NCBI GenBank assembly: GCA_937901915.1
Contig: CALGUD010000027.1
Span: forward strand, 1-62,084
Direction of reading: 5' to 3'
DNA length: 62,084 nucleotides
From: an uncultured Flavobacteriaceae bacterium
GTDB taxonomy: Bacteria > Bacteroidota > Bacteroidia > Flavobacteriales > Flavobacteriaceae
Below, piece after piece: positions 25,658 through 34,945 of the stretch. The first letter of the stretch is position 1. Every line of letters starts with the position of its first letter. The notes under the pieces are model-generated. The model was not told the DNA's origin and ran no database searches. It worked only from the letters and a program-made list of their open reading frames with translations. A program made the position numbers and the translations under genes.

Positions 25658-25894
25658 TTAATTGTTCATCCAACCTTTTTCTTTTCTCCCTTGATTCCGG
25701 ACGGGACCAACTGTATGAATAACGTAGGTAACACCTAAATTACCCACAGTTGTTATAACTACCTCTCCAAGCGTTAATCCTTTACGATGAATTGCTACAT
25801 CAACTTCAGAGCCTATTAATAATGCAGGATTGACTGCATTAATTATAGCGTCTACCGGTGTTATACATTTCAACGATGCATAACGACACTTCAA
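25658..25894 (-). pseudogene. Decayed macro-domain gene
   Basis: The 78-residue frame preserves the ADP-ribose-binding landmarks of macro domains: VDAIINAVNPALL (normally DAIVNAAN), VDVAIHRKG, a short GEVVITTVGNLG and YVIHTVGPV. The block normally found between AIHR and GEAKIT has collapsed, the glycine-rich loop reads IGSEVD instead of GGGGVD, and the C-terminal half of the fold is missing. It is best read as the remnant of an O-acetyl-ADP-ribose deacetylase-type gene. Confidence 0.7.
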
Positions 25895-25965
25895 TATAAA
25901 GTCATTTTGAAATAGAAGGGATGGTTACATATTTGGCTCATTGCTCAACCTTATAAAACAACAAA

Positions 25966-26388
25966 ATGACACCAAGTGATGTTTTTTCCCTTTCCAACCT
26001 GATAGCCCTTCTCATGTGGGTTTTGATGATTCTTTTACCTAAATGGAAAGTTACACGATTCCTGATAGATTTTAAAGCAATTCCAATAGTACTATCGGTT
26101 GTATACGTCATTTATATAGTTCAAGCAATGCTCATCGGTGGACTCATGGATTTTGGCAGTCTATCGTCCGTTATGGCCTTATTTACCTCAGAAAATGCAG
26201 CCTTAGCCGGATGGGTACATTATCTCGCCTTTGATCTTCTTGTAGGTATGTGGATACTCAATCAAAACAAAGATTTGAATATCCCTCAAATACTGATTGC
26301 ACCTTGCCTATTCCTGACGTTTATGTTTGGCCCTGTAGGTTTTCTATTTTTCATCATTATTAAAAATATAAAACGAAAAAAATCATGA
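25966..26388 (+). CDS. ABA4-like (DUF4281) integral membrane protein
   Basis: The 140-aa product has four hydrophobic helices and the family landmarks WVHYLAFDLLVGMW and FLTFMFGPVGFL. Plant ABA4 is needed for neoxanthin synthesis, but the bacterial role is not established. It is the first gene of a tight operon: its stop overlaps the next start as ATGA, and a LytS/LytR pair follows. Intact and of normal length. Confidence 0.8.
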   Translation: MTPSDVFSLSNLIALLMWVLMILLPKWKVTRFLIDFKAIPIVLSVVYVIYIVQAMLIGGLMDFGSLSSVMALFTSENAALAGWVHYLAFDLLVGMWILNQNKDLNIPQILIAPCLFLTFMFGPVGFLFFIIIKNIKRKKS

Positions 26389-27311
26389 AACTAAAAACAG
26401 AACCTGAAGTAAGTTTAATGGATATGAATGAGAATATCTATTCTCATGAAACAACTTCTGCTAAAAATAATCAATTTTCAAATTTTCTATTAAAATCATT
26501 TCAAGAATTATATAATACAGTGAATCATGTATTCAGAACTGTTAAAGAAGAGAGTAGAATAGTTTATCGGATCGTTACGATCACATTCGCTCTTGGATTC
26601 TTTTCCTTAATAGGATTGGCAATTGATGACCGAACCTTGATGGGTGTGAATGTCTGGATTAAACCAATTAAGTTCACCATTTCTACAGCTATTTATATTT
26701 TAACAATAGGATTTCTTTTAACTTTATTTCCTTACTCCATAACCAAGAAGAGAATTATTAACGGTATCGTTACGTGGACCCTTTTTATAGAAGTAGTTAT
26801 CATTATTTGCCAGGCCTCAAGAGGGGTTCAATCCCACTATAACACATCCGGTTTATTAAATGCTGTTCTCTACCTGGGCATGGGGTTTCTTATAATGATA
26901 AATGTTTTGATATTAATCCTATTGGTCATTGATACGATACGATTGAAACTAAACACTAAAAAATCTATTCAATGGGCCATACTTATAGGTTTACTGATTG
27001 TATTATTCAGTAGCTGGATCGGTGGACAGATGATTAGTCAATTATCACATAATGTCGGGGTAGCCGATGGAGGCTCCGGACTTCCACTTGTAAATTGGAG
27101 TACGGTTGGAGGTGATTTAAGAATAGCGCATTTTTTCGGATTGCACGGCATACAAATAATTCCGTTCTTTGCTTTTTGGGTATCGAAAAAATGGCAACTT
27201 CCATTCCGAAATCAAATCATTTTAGTTACTATTTTCGGTTTATTGTATGCTGCCTGGATAGGGTTTGTATTCTATCAGGCCAAACAAGGTATTCCATTAA
27301 TTCAAATGTAA
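26385..27311 (+). CDS. Polytopic membrane protein, unknown
   Basis: This 308-aa protein has a soluble N-terminal 55 residues, then about seven transmembrane helices. Candidate conserved spots are WIKPIKFTIS after the first helix, RGVQSHYNTSG, and RIAHFFGLHGIQIIPF with two histidines in a membrane context, which could hold a cofactor. I do not recognise a named family. It overlaps the ABA4-like gene by 4 bases and precedes the LytS-like kinase by 10 bases, so it may be sensed by or regulated with that pair. Confidence 0.75.
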   Translation: MKLKTEPEVSLMDMNENIYSHETTSAKNNQFSNFLLKSFQELYNTVNHVFRTVKEESRIVYRIVTITFALGFFSLIGLAIDDRTLMGVNVWIKPIKFTISTAIYILTIGFLLTLFPYSITKKRIINGIVTWTLFIEVVIIICQASRGVQSHYNTSGLLNAVLYLGMGFLIMINVLILILLVIDTIRLKLNTKKSIQWAILIGLLIVLFSSWIGGQMISQLSHNVGVADGGSGLPLVNWSTVGGDLRIAHFFGLHGIQIIPFFAFWVSKKWQLPFRNQIILVTIFGLLYAAWIGFVFYQAKQGIPLIQM

Positions 27312-27321
27312 GCCAACTCGT

Positions 27322-28407
27322 ATGCTATTCAATAAAGATAAACGAATAAAATATTTAGGTTTTGACGACTTTTATTTTACGGTTCTGGGCATTCTGTTTT
27401 TAAGTATTGCATCAATGTTCCTTTTTAATACGTCAGTTTTCAGCCTTACTTTTATTGATACAATTATAACCCTTGGCCTGTCCGTGTTCTTTTCGATAAC
27501 ATATTGGATTATTAACAGGGCGTTCCTGATTTTTTTGCGTAAAAAATATCCCTACCTGAAAGATAGTGTTCAGCGTATTTTATTTTCAATTCTCGCCATT
27601 GTTACTACAGTGGTTGTGGTCGACTTTGTTGGAATAAAATTATTTTCTTATGCAGGATCAAATTTCAACTACAATTTCCAGGGACGGGCTAAAATTTTAG
27701 TAATTATAATTTTTATTAGTATTATGACGATGGCCATCTACGAAGCCATTTATTTTTATGTGCAACTTAAAAAATCGATCAGGGAAGAAGAACAGGCAAA
27801 GCAAGCCATCATACAAGCGCAATTGGATGTGCTTCGAAATCAGGCCCAACCACACTTTTTTTTTAATACGCTAAATACGTTACGCGATATCATTGATCAA
27901 AACTCCAAAGAAGATGCAAAGGAATTTGTAGACAAACTATCGGATATGTACCGCTTTCTCCTGGAGGCAGGCAATGCCAATTTGATTTCACTTCGGGATG
28001 AATTAAAATTTTCCAAAGCATATATCCATATACAATCCGAAAGGTTCGGAGACAATCTGAAATTGAATTGGAATATTCCGGAAGCTTCACTGGATGCTAT
28101 GATCGTTCCGATGAGCCTACAACTTTTATTGGAAAATGCGATTAAGCACAATGTGATATCCAAAGCTAAACCACTTGAAGTAAATATAAATATTAAGGAT
28201 GATTATGTGGTTGTGAATAATAAAATACAGGTAAAATCGACCCAACTACCATCAACCAAAGTTGGTCTTAAAAATATTGAAAAGCGGTATGCATTGATTA
28301 CCGAAAAATCTATTGAAATAATAGATAATGGAAATCAATTTTCTGTTTCCCTACCCTTATTAAAAACATCAGGACAAAAGAATAGCTATGAAAATATTGA
28401 TACTTGA
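27322..28407 (+). CDS. LytS/YehU-type sensor histidine kinase
   Basis: The 361-aa kinase has four N-terminal transmembrane helices, a short coiled linker (REEEQAKQAIIQAQLDVL) and a His_kinase domain with the phospho-acceptor His178 in QPHFFFNTLNTL. The ATP-binding N-box follows as LLLENAIKHNV, and the C-terminal G-box is reduced (KVGLKNIEKRY). It has no extracellular sensor domain, so the signal is probably sensed in or near the membrane. The gene overlaps the response regulator by 20 bases, which supports a cognate pair. Confidence 0.9.
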   Translation: MLFNKDKRIKYLGFDDFYFTVLGILFLSIASMFLFNTSVFSLTFIDTIITLGLSVFFSITYWIINRAFLIFLRKKYPYLKDSVQRILFSILAIVTTVVVVDFVGIKLFSYAGSNFNYNFQGRAKILVIIIFISIMTMAIYEAIYFYVQLKKSIREEEQAKQAIIQAQLDVLRNQAQPHFFFNTLNTLRDIIDQNSKEDAKEFVDKLSDMYRFLLEAGNANLISLRDELKFSKAYIHIQSERFGDNLKLNWNIPEASLDAMIVPMSLQLLLENAIKHNVISKAKPLEVNINIKDDYVVVNNKIQVKSTQLPSTKVGLKNIEKRYALITEKSIEIIDNGNQFSVSLPLLKTSGQKNSYENIDT

Positions 28408-29140
28408 AGATGAATCACGGGCTGCAAGCCAATTACAGCGCTTGCTGAAAGCATGTAATTTCGATTATGAATTGTTAGATATCATTGATAGTGTGGAAGA
28501 TGCCGTGCAATGGTTTCAAACAAACACTATCCCTGATTTAGTATTTATGGACATCCAATTGGCGGATGGATTGAGTTTTGAGATTTTTCAAAAAATAGAG
28601 GTAGCTGCTCCGATTATTTTTACCACAGCTTTCGATCAATACGCCATTCAGGCATTTAAAGTGAACAGTATAGATTACTTGTTAAAACCCATTCAAAAAG
28701 ATGATTTGAATACTGCTTTGAATAAATTTCTGAAGTCGAATAAACCAGCTGCTATAGACTCTGCCATATTAAAGCAGCTGCTTGGCAGTATGCAGGCATC
28801 TTCTAAAAGAGAAGGCTTGTTGGTTAAAGAAGGCGGAGGATTTGTACAGATCGCAATTTCAGAACTGCAGTATTGCTATTCTGAAGATAGTATAACGTTT
28901 GGTGTAACTGAAAATAAGCGTTTTATTATTGATGAAACCATAGACGAATTATTTGAGACATTGGATGAAACCAAGTTCTACAGAATTAATCGCGGCCAAA
29001 TCATCGCAAAAACATCCATTCATAAAATAGACCCTTATTTTAATCATCGGGTTAAACTTTCTGTTGTCAATCCAAGAGACCAGGAATTCATTGTTAGTAG
29101 ACTAAAGACAAGCGATTTCAAGAAGTGGATGAATACCTAG
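28388..29140 (+). CDS. LytTR-family response regulator
   Basis: The 250-aa protein has a receiver domain with acidic residues near the N-terminus (LEDESRAA), the phospho-acceptor Asp55 (VFMDIQLADG), Thr in TTAFDQYA and Lys in LLKPI. A LytTR DNA-binding domain fills about residues 145-245 (FYRINRGQIIAKTSI). It overlaps the kinase gene. Likely targets include its own operon, but no operator was recognised. Confidence 0.9.
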   Translation: MKILILEDESRAASQLQRLLKACNFDYELLDIIDSVEDAVQWFQTNTIPDLVFMDIQLADGLSFEIFQKIEVAAPIIFTTAFDQYAIQAFKVNSIDYLLKPIQKDDLNTALNKFLKSNKPAAIDSAILKQLLGSMQASSKREGLLVKEGGGFVQIAISELQYCYSEDSITFGVTENKRFIIDETIDELFETLDETKFYRINRGQIIAKTSIHKIDPYFNHRVKLSVVNPRDQEFIVSRLKTSDFKKWMNT

Positions 29141-29630
29141 GAAGGCAAGGTATAAGTCATTTTTGAGTATCTACAGAATTGTCTTATAGAAAACCCATCT
29201 ACACATCTATGCTAAGTTCTTGTATGTTTATCTGAATACGAGTCCCGATAACAATACGGAAGATCCTCGCCTAACTCACCCAAATCGGGTTCGTACCTCA
29301 GGATGACAATTAATGAGGTGCATAGAAAAGTGGCAGAGGCTCTCGAATCCACAATAAAAGTTATTAGGTTAATTGTTATTGGTTAATTGGTTTGGGTTTC
29401 GTGTTAATCTCTAATTATTTATAAAAAATGATTCTACCCTTTTAGGCCGTGGCATAAATCATTTTTTGGTTCTTACTCCAGTAGTCTGTTCCATGGAAAT
29501 TTTAATGCAAATAATCATCACATTATCAAAATTTATTATTTTTAATCGGAAAATATTTTGTGAACTTTTCATATATATGAACTTATAACTTGAATTAAGG
29601 TATCGGGCTAATCGATATCATAAATAATTA
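29141..29630. other. Gene-free stretch upstream of the hybrid sensor kinase
   Basis: No gene is seen. It contains one copy of a dispersed hairpin motif (29330-29352) and probably the promoter of the downstream hybrid kinase, though no clear TAnnTTTG was found. Confidence 0.55.
29330..29352 (+). repeat. Dispersed GTGGC...TCCAC motif, copy 1
   Basis: GTGGCAGAGGCTCTCGAATC followed by CAC is one of three copies in the window (others at 35878-35900 and 40559-40583). The arms are complementary and can form a short hairpin. It resembles common intergenic palindromes. Confidence 0.65.
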
Positions 29631-32552
29631 ATGAAAAAAATACCAACCCTTTTTTTATTTTACGCACGTAACTTTTGGGTATTTCAAACCGGCTTACACC
29701 TACATAGTGTAATAGTGTTATTTCTATTCTTAAGTTTTTCTCTACCCTCTACCCTATACGCCCAATTACAGTCACAGGATTCAGAAAAGATAGAACGGTT
29801 AATTGATGAAGGAAACTTTAAGGAAGTGATACATTATATTAACACCCTCGATTCACTTCAGGCCCCAGGAAGCATTACACAAGCTCACAGCCGCTTGTTA
29901 AGGACCCTTGTTTACAGGGAAATGGGAAAATATATCCGTGCAGAAGCAATAACCGACAGCCTGTTACGTACCGGTGTTTTTTCAGAAAACAAGGAGCTGC
30001 TTGCAAGGGCCTGGATGCTTAAAGGCATTTACTCCATTTTACTTAAAAAGGATGAAACCGCATTGCAGTATTATTTAAAAGTGGACAGTCTGACCAAGGT
30101 ACACCCTAATTTAACCGGACAGCGGGCCTGGGCAGTTAATAATATAGGAGAATTGTTATTTGATTATCGATATGCTTCCGGTAAGTATAACTTGTCCAGT
30201 CCTTCAGAGTGGTATAAAATGGCCCTCCCCGCTGCGGAAAAAGCAAAGGATAGCGTTATCTGGTACCGGGCATCCACCAACCTGGCATTTTCCAATAGCT
30301 TCAAACATGGTAACATGCCGGAATCTGTCCCGGAAATTTTTCCGGAGGCAATCAACTATTATAAAAAACACAATAAAACCAGGCAACTATATAAACTGTA
30401 TCACAGATATGCCTTGCTCAATTTATTTTCCGATAGCGAAGAAAAAGCTTTGAAAGTTTGTGAAGACTACATAAACTATATGACCGAAATCAATCGTCCG
30501 GATTTAAGTGCCAAGGGATGGGGGCTTACCGGTACAATCCTCAATTTGTCAGGAAAATATGAAGAGAGTATAAAAGCAATTGAGAAGGGTATAAAACTAA
30601 TGGATGATCCTGATGCAATTGTCTCCCCAAGTGAATACCTGGTAATTTTAACCCAACTGGCAGAAGCCTACAAAAGCAATAAGCAGTACAAAGAAGCCCT
30701 TGAAGTTACAGAACAGCTCAAAGCCCTCAATGATACAATCATCAAAACCATTGATTTTGAAAAGGTAAAAGAACTCGAAACCCGCTACCAAACCGACAAG
30801 AAAGAGCAGGAAATATCCATGCTTAAAGCGGAGAGTGCGTTAAAAGCACAACAGCAAAAATACCAACGTTCTGTATTATTGGGTATTGTGGGCATTGCAT
30901 GCCTGGTGGGATTTTTCTTTTTTCTTTTATGGCGAAATCGACAAAAAACAAATAAAAAACTTATGGAACTCGACGGTTTTAAGTCCCGTTTCTTTGCCAA
31001 TATCTCGCATGAATTCCGTACGCCCCTTACCCTCATTACAGCTCCTGTAGATCGGCAATTGGAAAATACTTCCCTTAAGCCCGATGATGAACTGGATTTT
31101 AAAATGATACGTCAAAACTCTAACCGCCTGCTTAACCTGGTAGATCAGTTATTGGATCTTTCCAAACTAGAATCCGGACATTGGAAGCTTAAAGTCGGAC
31201 AGGCTAACCTTAATCTTTTATTGCTTAACATGGCAGAAGCCTTTCGGTATTCTGCGAAAAAAAAGAAGATTGATTACCATGTAGAAATTTCGGAAACAGG
31301 TATTGTTTGGTTCGATCGTGATATCATAGAGAAAATACTGATCAACCTGCTCTCCAATGCATTTAAATATACACCTAACGGGGGAATTGTTTCATTTAGT
31401 GCTATCATGGAAAGTGGAACTGTTAAGATGCATTTTGAGAATAATGGCGTTTTTATTACCAACGAAAACCTGGAACGGCTGTTCGAACGTTTTTACCAGT
31501 CTGGAAATAGCGAGGGATCGGGTATAGGACTCGCATTGGTAAAAGAGCTGGCTACCCTTTCGCATGGACAAATTACTGCAGAGCGTATTGGGGAAGACAG
31601 CTTACGCTTTACGCTCATCCTGCCTGTAGAAAAGAAAATGTACCATAAGGAAGAACTTCTTGAAGATGTTGTGGTAGAAGGAGGATATAATGTTGATGAA
31701 GCCGTAAAAGTCAACACTATGATCCTTACCGAAGAAGTAAACTATCCCGAATTTTCCGGTAATGATAAAAATATCAACAATCAGGAGGAAAACAGCCGGA
31801 TCATGCTTATTGTAGAAGATAACAGAGACTTACGGAAGTACATCTACAATATTTTCTCCGAAGAGTATATGATAATAGAAGCTGAGAACGGACAGGCAGG
31901 TATAGATAAAGCCATTGAGATTGTGCCGGATATAGTGATCTCAGATATTATGATGCCAGGAAAAAGCGGACTCGAACTTTGTGAAACCCTTAAAACGGAT
32001 TCCCGCACCAGCCATATTCCCATTGTGTTACTCACTGCCAAAACAAGTGATGAAGATAATTACACAGGCCTGCAAACCGGAGCCGACGATTATATTGCCA
32101 AGCCTTTTAAAACAAGGTTATTAAAACAAAAAGTAAAAAATATAATCGAATCCAGGGAGCGTATAAGGGAAAGATATAGCCAGGAATTAGTATTAGTCCC
32201 CAAAGACCTCGCTATTACATCGGTAGATGAAACTTTTTTAGAAAAAATTAAGGAAGTATTGCATGAACAAATAACGTTTTCTACTTTTAGTTCAGAGGAA
32301 TTCAGCAAGGCCGTAGGTATGAGCCGTATGCAACTGCATCGTAAACTAAAAGCCCTTACCGGACTGTCTACATCCGAATTTATCCGTTCACAGCGCCTTA
32401 TACTCGCGACCGATCTTCTTAAACGTTCGGATGCCAATATTTCAGAGATTGGGTATACCGTAGGTTTTAGTGACCCCTCTTATTTTTCCAAATGTTTTAA
32501 AGAAACATACCACTGTACCCCTACGGAGTATGCCGAAAAAATAAAATCATAA
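29631..32552 (+). CDS. Hybrid two-component sensor with TPR sensor and AraC output
   Basis: The 973-aa protein has an N-terminal membrane or signal segment (ending near YAQ), a periplasmic TPR-like region (about 50-395), one transmembrane helix (about 413-436), HisKA with His460 in ISHEFRTPLTLI, HATPase_c with DNA-binding-type N and G boxes (LLSNAFKYTP, GSGIGLALVKE), a receiver domain with Asp772 (VISDIMMPG) and a C-terminal AraC helix-turn-helix (about 865-970). One polypeptide therefore senses and controls transcription. Most Bacteroidetes hybrid sensors of this kind use a Y_Y_Y beta-propeller; the TPR sensor here is a different subgroup. It is monocistronic and no polysaccharide locus with SusC/SusD adjoins it. 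Confidence 0.9.
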   Translation: MKKIPTLFLFYARNFWVFQTGLHLHSVIVLFLFLSFSLPSTLYAQLQSQDSEKIERLIDEGNFKEVIHYINTLDSLQAPGSITQAHSRLLRTLVYREMGKYIRAEAITDSLLRTGVFSENKELLARAWMLKGIYSILLKKDETALQYYLKVDSLTKVHPNLTGQRAWAVNNIGELLFDYRYASGKYNLSSPSEWYKMALPAAEKAKDSVIWYRASTNLAFSNSFKHGNMPESVPEIFPEAINYYKKHNKTRQLYKLYHRYALLNLFSDSEEKALKVCEDYINYMTEINRPDLSAKGWGLTGTILNLSGKYEESIKAIEKGIKLMDDPDAIVSPSEYLVILTQLAEAYKSNKQYKEALEVTEQLKALNDTIIKTIDFEKVKELETRYQTDKKEQEISMLKAESALKAQQQKYQRSVLLGIVGIACLVGFFFFLLWRNRQKTNKKLMELDGFKSRFFANISHEFRTPLTLITAPVDRQLENTSLKPDDELDFKMIRQNSNRLLNLVDQLLDLSKLESGHWKLKVGQANLNLLLLNMAEAFRYSAKKKKIDYHVEISETGIVWFDRDIIEKILINLLSNAFKYTPNGGIVSFSAIMESGTVKMHFENNGVFITNENLERLFERFYQSGNSEGSGIGLALVKELATLSHGQITAERIGEDSLRFTLILPVEKKMYHKEELLEDVVVEGGYNVDEAVKVNTMILTEEVNYPEFSGNDKNINNQEENSRIMLIVEDNRDLRKYIYNIFSEEYMIIEAENGQAGIDKAIEIVPDIVISDIMMPGKSGLELCETLKTDSRTSHIPIVLLTAKTSDEDNYTGLQTGADDYIAKPFKTRLLKQKVKNIIESRERIRERYSQELVLVPKDLAITSVDETFLEKIKEVLHEQITFSTFSSEEFSKAVGMSRMQLHRKLKALTGLSTSEFIRSQRLILATDLLKRSDANISEIGYTVGFSDPSYFSKCFKETYHCTPTEYAEKIKS

Positions 32553-32840
32553 CCACAAAATAACTTAACAATAAGTACTGAAAATTTGAGTGTAAAGTGA
32601 TACACGCATATCAAAAAGATTATACTTTTACCGGCAATGTATACGGAAAACATCTTGTTTTTAATTTTTATTTAGTACTTCTCCCCTTTCTTCATTTAAT
32701 ATCACAACTCACAATCATCTGATTTTTAGATAGTTGTATTTATTGTTACATATTTTATAGCGAATGTTACAATACTTATATCCGGCGATAAACATCCCCT
32801 CTACTTTTGGCGACAGAAATGCTAAACAACAAAATAAAGT
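32553..32840. other. Intergenic stretch upstream of the haemoglobin operon
   Basis: AT-rich, with no gene or repeat recognised. It presumably holds the promoter for the small protein and truncated haemoglobin. Confidence 0.5.
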
Positions 32841-33008
32841 ATGGCTTTCTCATCAAAAAAAGATTTAGAAGTAGGTATTGAGCGTCTCCCCTCTCAAACT
32901 ATATACTTGAATGTAAAACATTTTGAAAACGGAATTTATACCCTGTATATACTGTTAGGGAAAAAGATCATGCACAAAACCACTTTTAAAGTGAAAAACA
33001 AATCGTAA
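32841..33008 (+). CDS. Small protein with T9SS-tail-like pattern (55 aa)
   Basis: The 55-codon frame from ATG at 32841 ends 17 bases before the truncated-haemoglobin start. Its second half (LNVKHFENGIYTLYILLGKK, then THE pattern of alternating hydrophobics and lysines) resembles the end of a type A T9SS C-terminal sorting domain, but no secreted domain or signal peptide precedes it. It could be a decayed remnant or a small free beta protein co-transcribed with the globin. Confidence 0.5.
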   Translation: MAFSSKKDLEVGIERLPSQTIYLNVKHFENGIYTLYILLGKKIMHKTTFKVKNKS

Positions 33009-33025
33009 CAAAAAAAGAAAACAAA

Positions 33026-33403
33026 ATGGAACAAGAAAAAAAGAACCTTTTTGACAAAATTGGAGGCATGCCGGCAGTTGATGCTGCCGTAGAAGTATTT
33101 TACGCAAAAGTACTGGCCGATGAAAGCATCAGTCATTTCTTTGAGCAAACCAATATGAAATCGCAAGCTGCCAAACAAAAAGCATTTTTGGCCTATGCAT
33201 TTGGGGCCCATCTCAACTATTCAGGCAAAAACATGCGAAATGCACACGCTCATCTCGTTGAAAAAGGGCTTAACGAAAAACATTTTAATGCCGTAATGGG
33301 GCATCTGGCCGCCACCCTGAAAGAGTTGGGCGTAGCAGAAGATGTTATAGCCGAAGCGGGTAAAATAGCCGAAAGTACCAGAAACGACGTATTGGGCCGT
33401 TAA
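33026..33403 (+). CDS. Group 1 truncated haemoglobin
   Basis: The 125-aa protein matches trHbN-type globins in length and pattern: FDKIGGMPAVDAAVEVFYAK (helices A and B with the Phe-Tyr pair), then FFEQTNMKSQAAKQKAF and the proximal-histidine region RNAHAHLVEKGLNEKHFNAV. The family binds haem and reacts with oxygen and nitric oxide in the cytoplasm. It follows the 55-aa gene by 17 bases, and three lipoprotein genes come after it. Confidence 0.9.
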   Translation: MEQEKKNLFDKIGGMPAVDAAVEVFYAKVLADESISHFFEQTNMKSQAAKQKAFLAYAFGAHLNYSGKNMRNAHAHLVEKGLNEKHFNAVMGHLAATLKELGVAEDVIAEAGKIAESTRNDVLGR

Positions 33404-33483
33404 CCCGGTAAAGTTTACAAACAATGCCTAATATCTCTGTGTAATTTTTTGACTATAAACAGTAATATTTAAAATTAAATAAA

Positions 33484-34347
33484 ATGAAAACAATGAAATT
33501 AATAAGGTTTTTTATGATAACGATCATGCTGTCTGCCATAATCTCTTCATGTAGTAAAAATGACGATGATAATAACAATCCATCTCCACCACCCCAAAAC
33601 AATCTAACGCTTTTGGAGCCGGAAGATAATAGTATCGGGGTAGATCCCTATAACATTCTTTTGGAATGGCAACCCCTTCCAGGTATGGATGAAAGTGCTA
33701 TTACTTATAGTGTCGATATTAGCAAAAATGGAAGCACATTTATGTCAATAGGCAATACAGAAGAAACCTTTTATGAGTTTGTAATTTCGTCCGTTCAATT
33801 TGAAGAGACATACTACTGGAAAATCATAGCAATAGATAAGGATGGACTGGAAGTGGAAAGTGAGGTATACTCCTTTACCACCCGGGCACAAACTACTGAA
33901 GAACACCTGATAGGCCTGTGGCTGGGGTCTTACGGATATGGTGATAGCTACGGAACAAGCGCATATGGCTTCCTGTTTCGTCCCAACGGTACCGTAAGGG
34001 TGTATAATAGCATTACACCTTTAATAACTGCCTCAGACACATTAGACCTCCCTGAAAATTATAAGGCAGATGGGACCTATACCGTGAATGAAACTACAGT
34101 TACCGGAACTTATCATTGGGGTGAAGTAGAATTCAATTCTTTTGAAGGAAATGTGGATACTGAGGAGGGTTTTATACTTGGTACATGGGGAAATGGTGAA
34201 AATGTTTCGGACAGTGGTCTTTTTGACGTAGAAAAAGTAGAAGAAGAAGATGATGAGGATGAGGATGAGGATGAGGATGAGGATGGTGGTGGTGATGATG
34301 ATGATGGTGGTGATGATGGTGATGGTGATGATGATGCAAAAAACTGA
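33484..34347 (+). CDS. Lipoprotein with Fn3-like domain and acidic repeat tail
   Basis: The 287-aa product has an SPII signal ending at Cys23 (IISSCSK). Residues about 40-135 resemble a fibronectin type III domain (LTLLEPEDNSIGVDP, then YYWKIIAIDKDG). A second domain of about 110 residues (LIGLWLGSYGYG, FLFRPNGTVRVY, ADGTYTV) is shared with the next gene. The last 35 residues are almost pure Asp/Glu/Gly, encoded by a GATGAG/GATGGT microsatellite. Function unknown; the tail could bind calcium. Confidence 0.85.
   Translation: MKTMKLIRFFMITIMLSAIISSCSKNDDDNNNPSPPPQNNLTLLEPEDNSIGVDPYNILLEWQPLPGMDESAITYSVDISKNGSTFMSIGNTEETFYEFVISSVQFEETYYWKIIAIDKDGLEVESEVYSFTTRAQTTEEHLIGLWLGSYGYGDSYGTSAYGFLFRPNGTVRVYNSITPLITASDTLDLPENYKADGTYTVNETTVTGTYHWGEVEFNSFEGNVDTEEGFILGTWGNGENVSDSGLFDVEKVEEEDDEDEDEDEDEDGGGDDDDGGDDGDGDDDAKN
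34250..34336 (+). repeat. GATGAG/GATGGT microsatellite inside a lipoprotein gene
   Basis: Tandem GATGAG hexamers followed by GATGGT and GATGAT units encode the acidic Asp/Glu/Gly tail. Tract length is likely to vary, and because units are multiples of three the frame would be kept. Confidence 0.85.
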
Positions 34348-34470
34348 AAACATACAATCCTACATTAAGGGTATGAATGCTCATTAACAACAACTAAAAA
34401 CCTAAACCACATGTTTTTGGGCATTCAACCCCCAATTTTGATAAAAATACTGATATTTTAAAAAATACAA

Positions 34471-34914
34471 ATGAAGACATTAAAATTAATACGGTTTGCC
34501 CTGATGATAACAGTACTGTTTGCCGCAATTTTGGCGTGCAGTAAGGATGATAACACTCCTGAAGAATCCGAACCAACCATCAATGAAAGCCTGGAAGGGT
34601 TTTGGCTGGGAAAGTATAGTTATACTTTTGATGAACCCCCTACCCCTGGATATGGAATGCTTTTCAGGACGGATGGTACAGTAAGGGTATACGATATGGA
34701 GTCTGCCTCCGATACCATTACCCTGACAGAAAAAAATAAGGCCGATGGCACTTATAAGGTAATGCAGGATCAGGTGGAAATCATCTACATCTCTCCTCCC
34801 TCTTATCCGTTTTCTGCTGAAGCCAATATTGATGCAGATTTCAACGAGATGGAAGGAACATGGGGCTCAAATGGAGGCACTAACGGTACTTTTTTCCTGG
34901 TCAAACAAGAATAG
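34471..34914 (+). CDS. Small lipoprotein related to its neighbour
   Basis: The 147-aa product has a lipobox (ILACSKDDN). Its body matches the second domain of the preceding lipoprotein: LEGFWLGKYSY, GMLFRTDGTVRVY, KADGTYKV and GTWGSNGG. The Fn3-like domain and acidic tail are absent. The signal peptides of all three consecutive lipoproteins begin MKT-MKLI-like, which points to local duplication. Its role on the cell surface or in the periplasm is unknown. Confidence 0.8.
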   Translation: MKTLKLIRFALMITVLFAAILACSKDDNTPEESEPTINESLEGFWLGKYSYTFDEPPTPGYGMLFRTDGTVRVYDMESASDTITLTEKNKADGTYKVMQDQVEIIYISPPSYPFSAEANIDADFNEMEGTWGSNGGTNGTFFLVKQE

Positions 34915-34945
34915 GATATAAACTATAAAATTTAAAATTTTAACA

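Noticed and set aside
34172..34393. Minus-strand frame encoding a long run of histidines, HHHHHH and HPHPHP
   Set aside because: It is the antisense reading of the GATGAG microsatellite in the lipoprotein gene and has no independent support.
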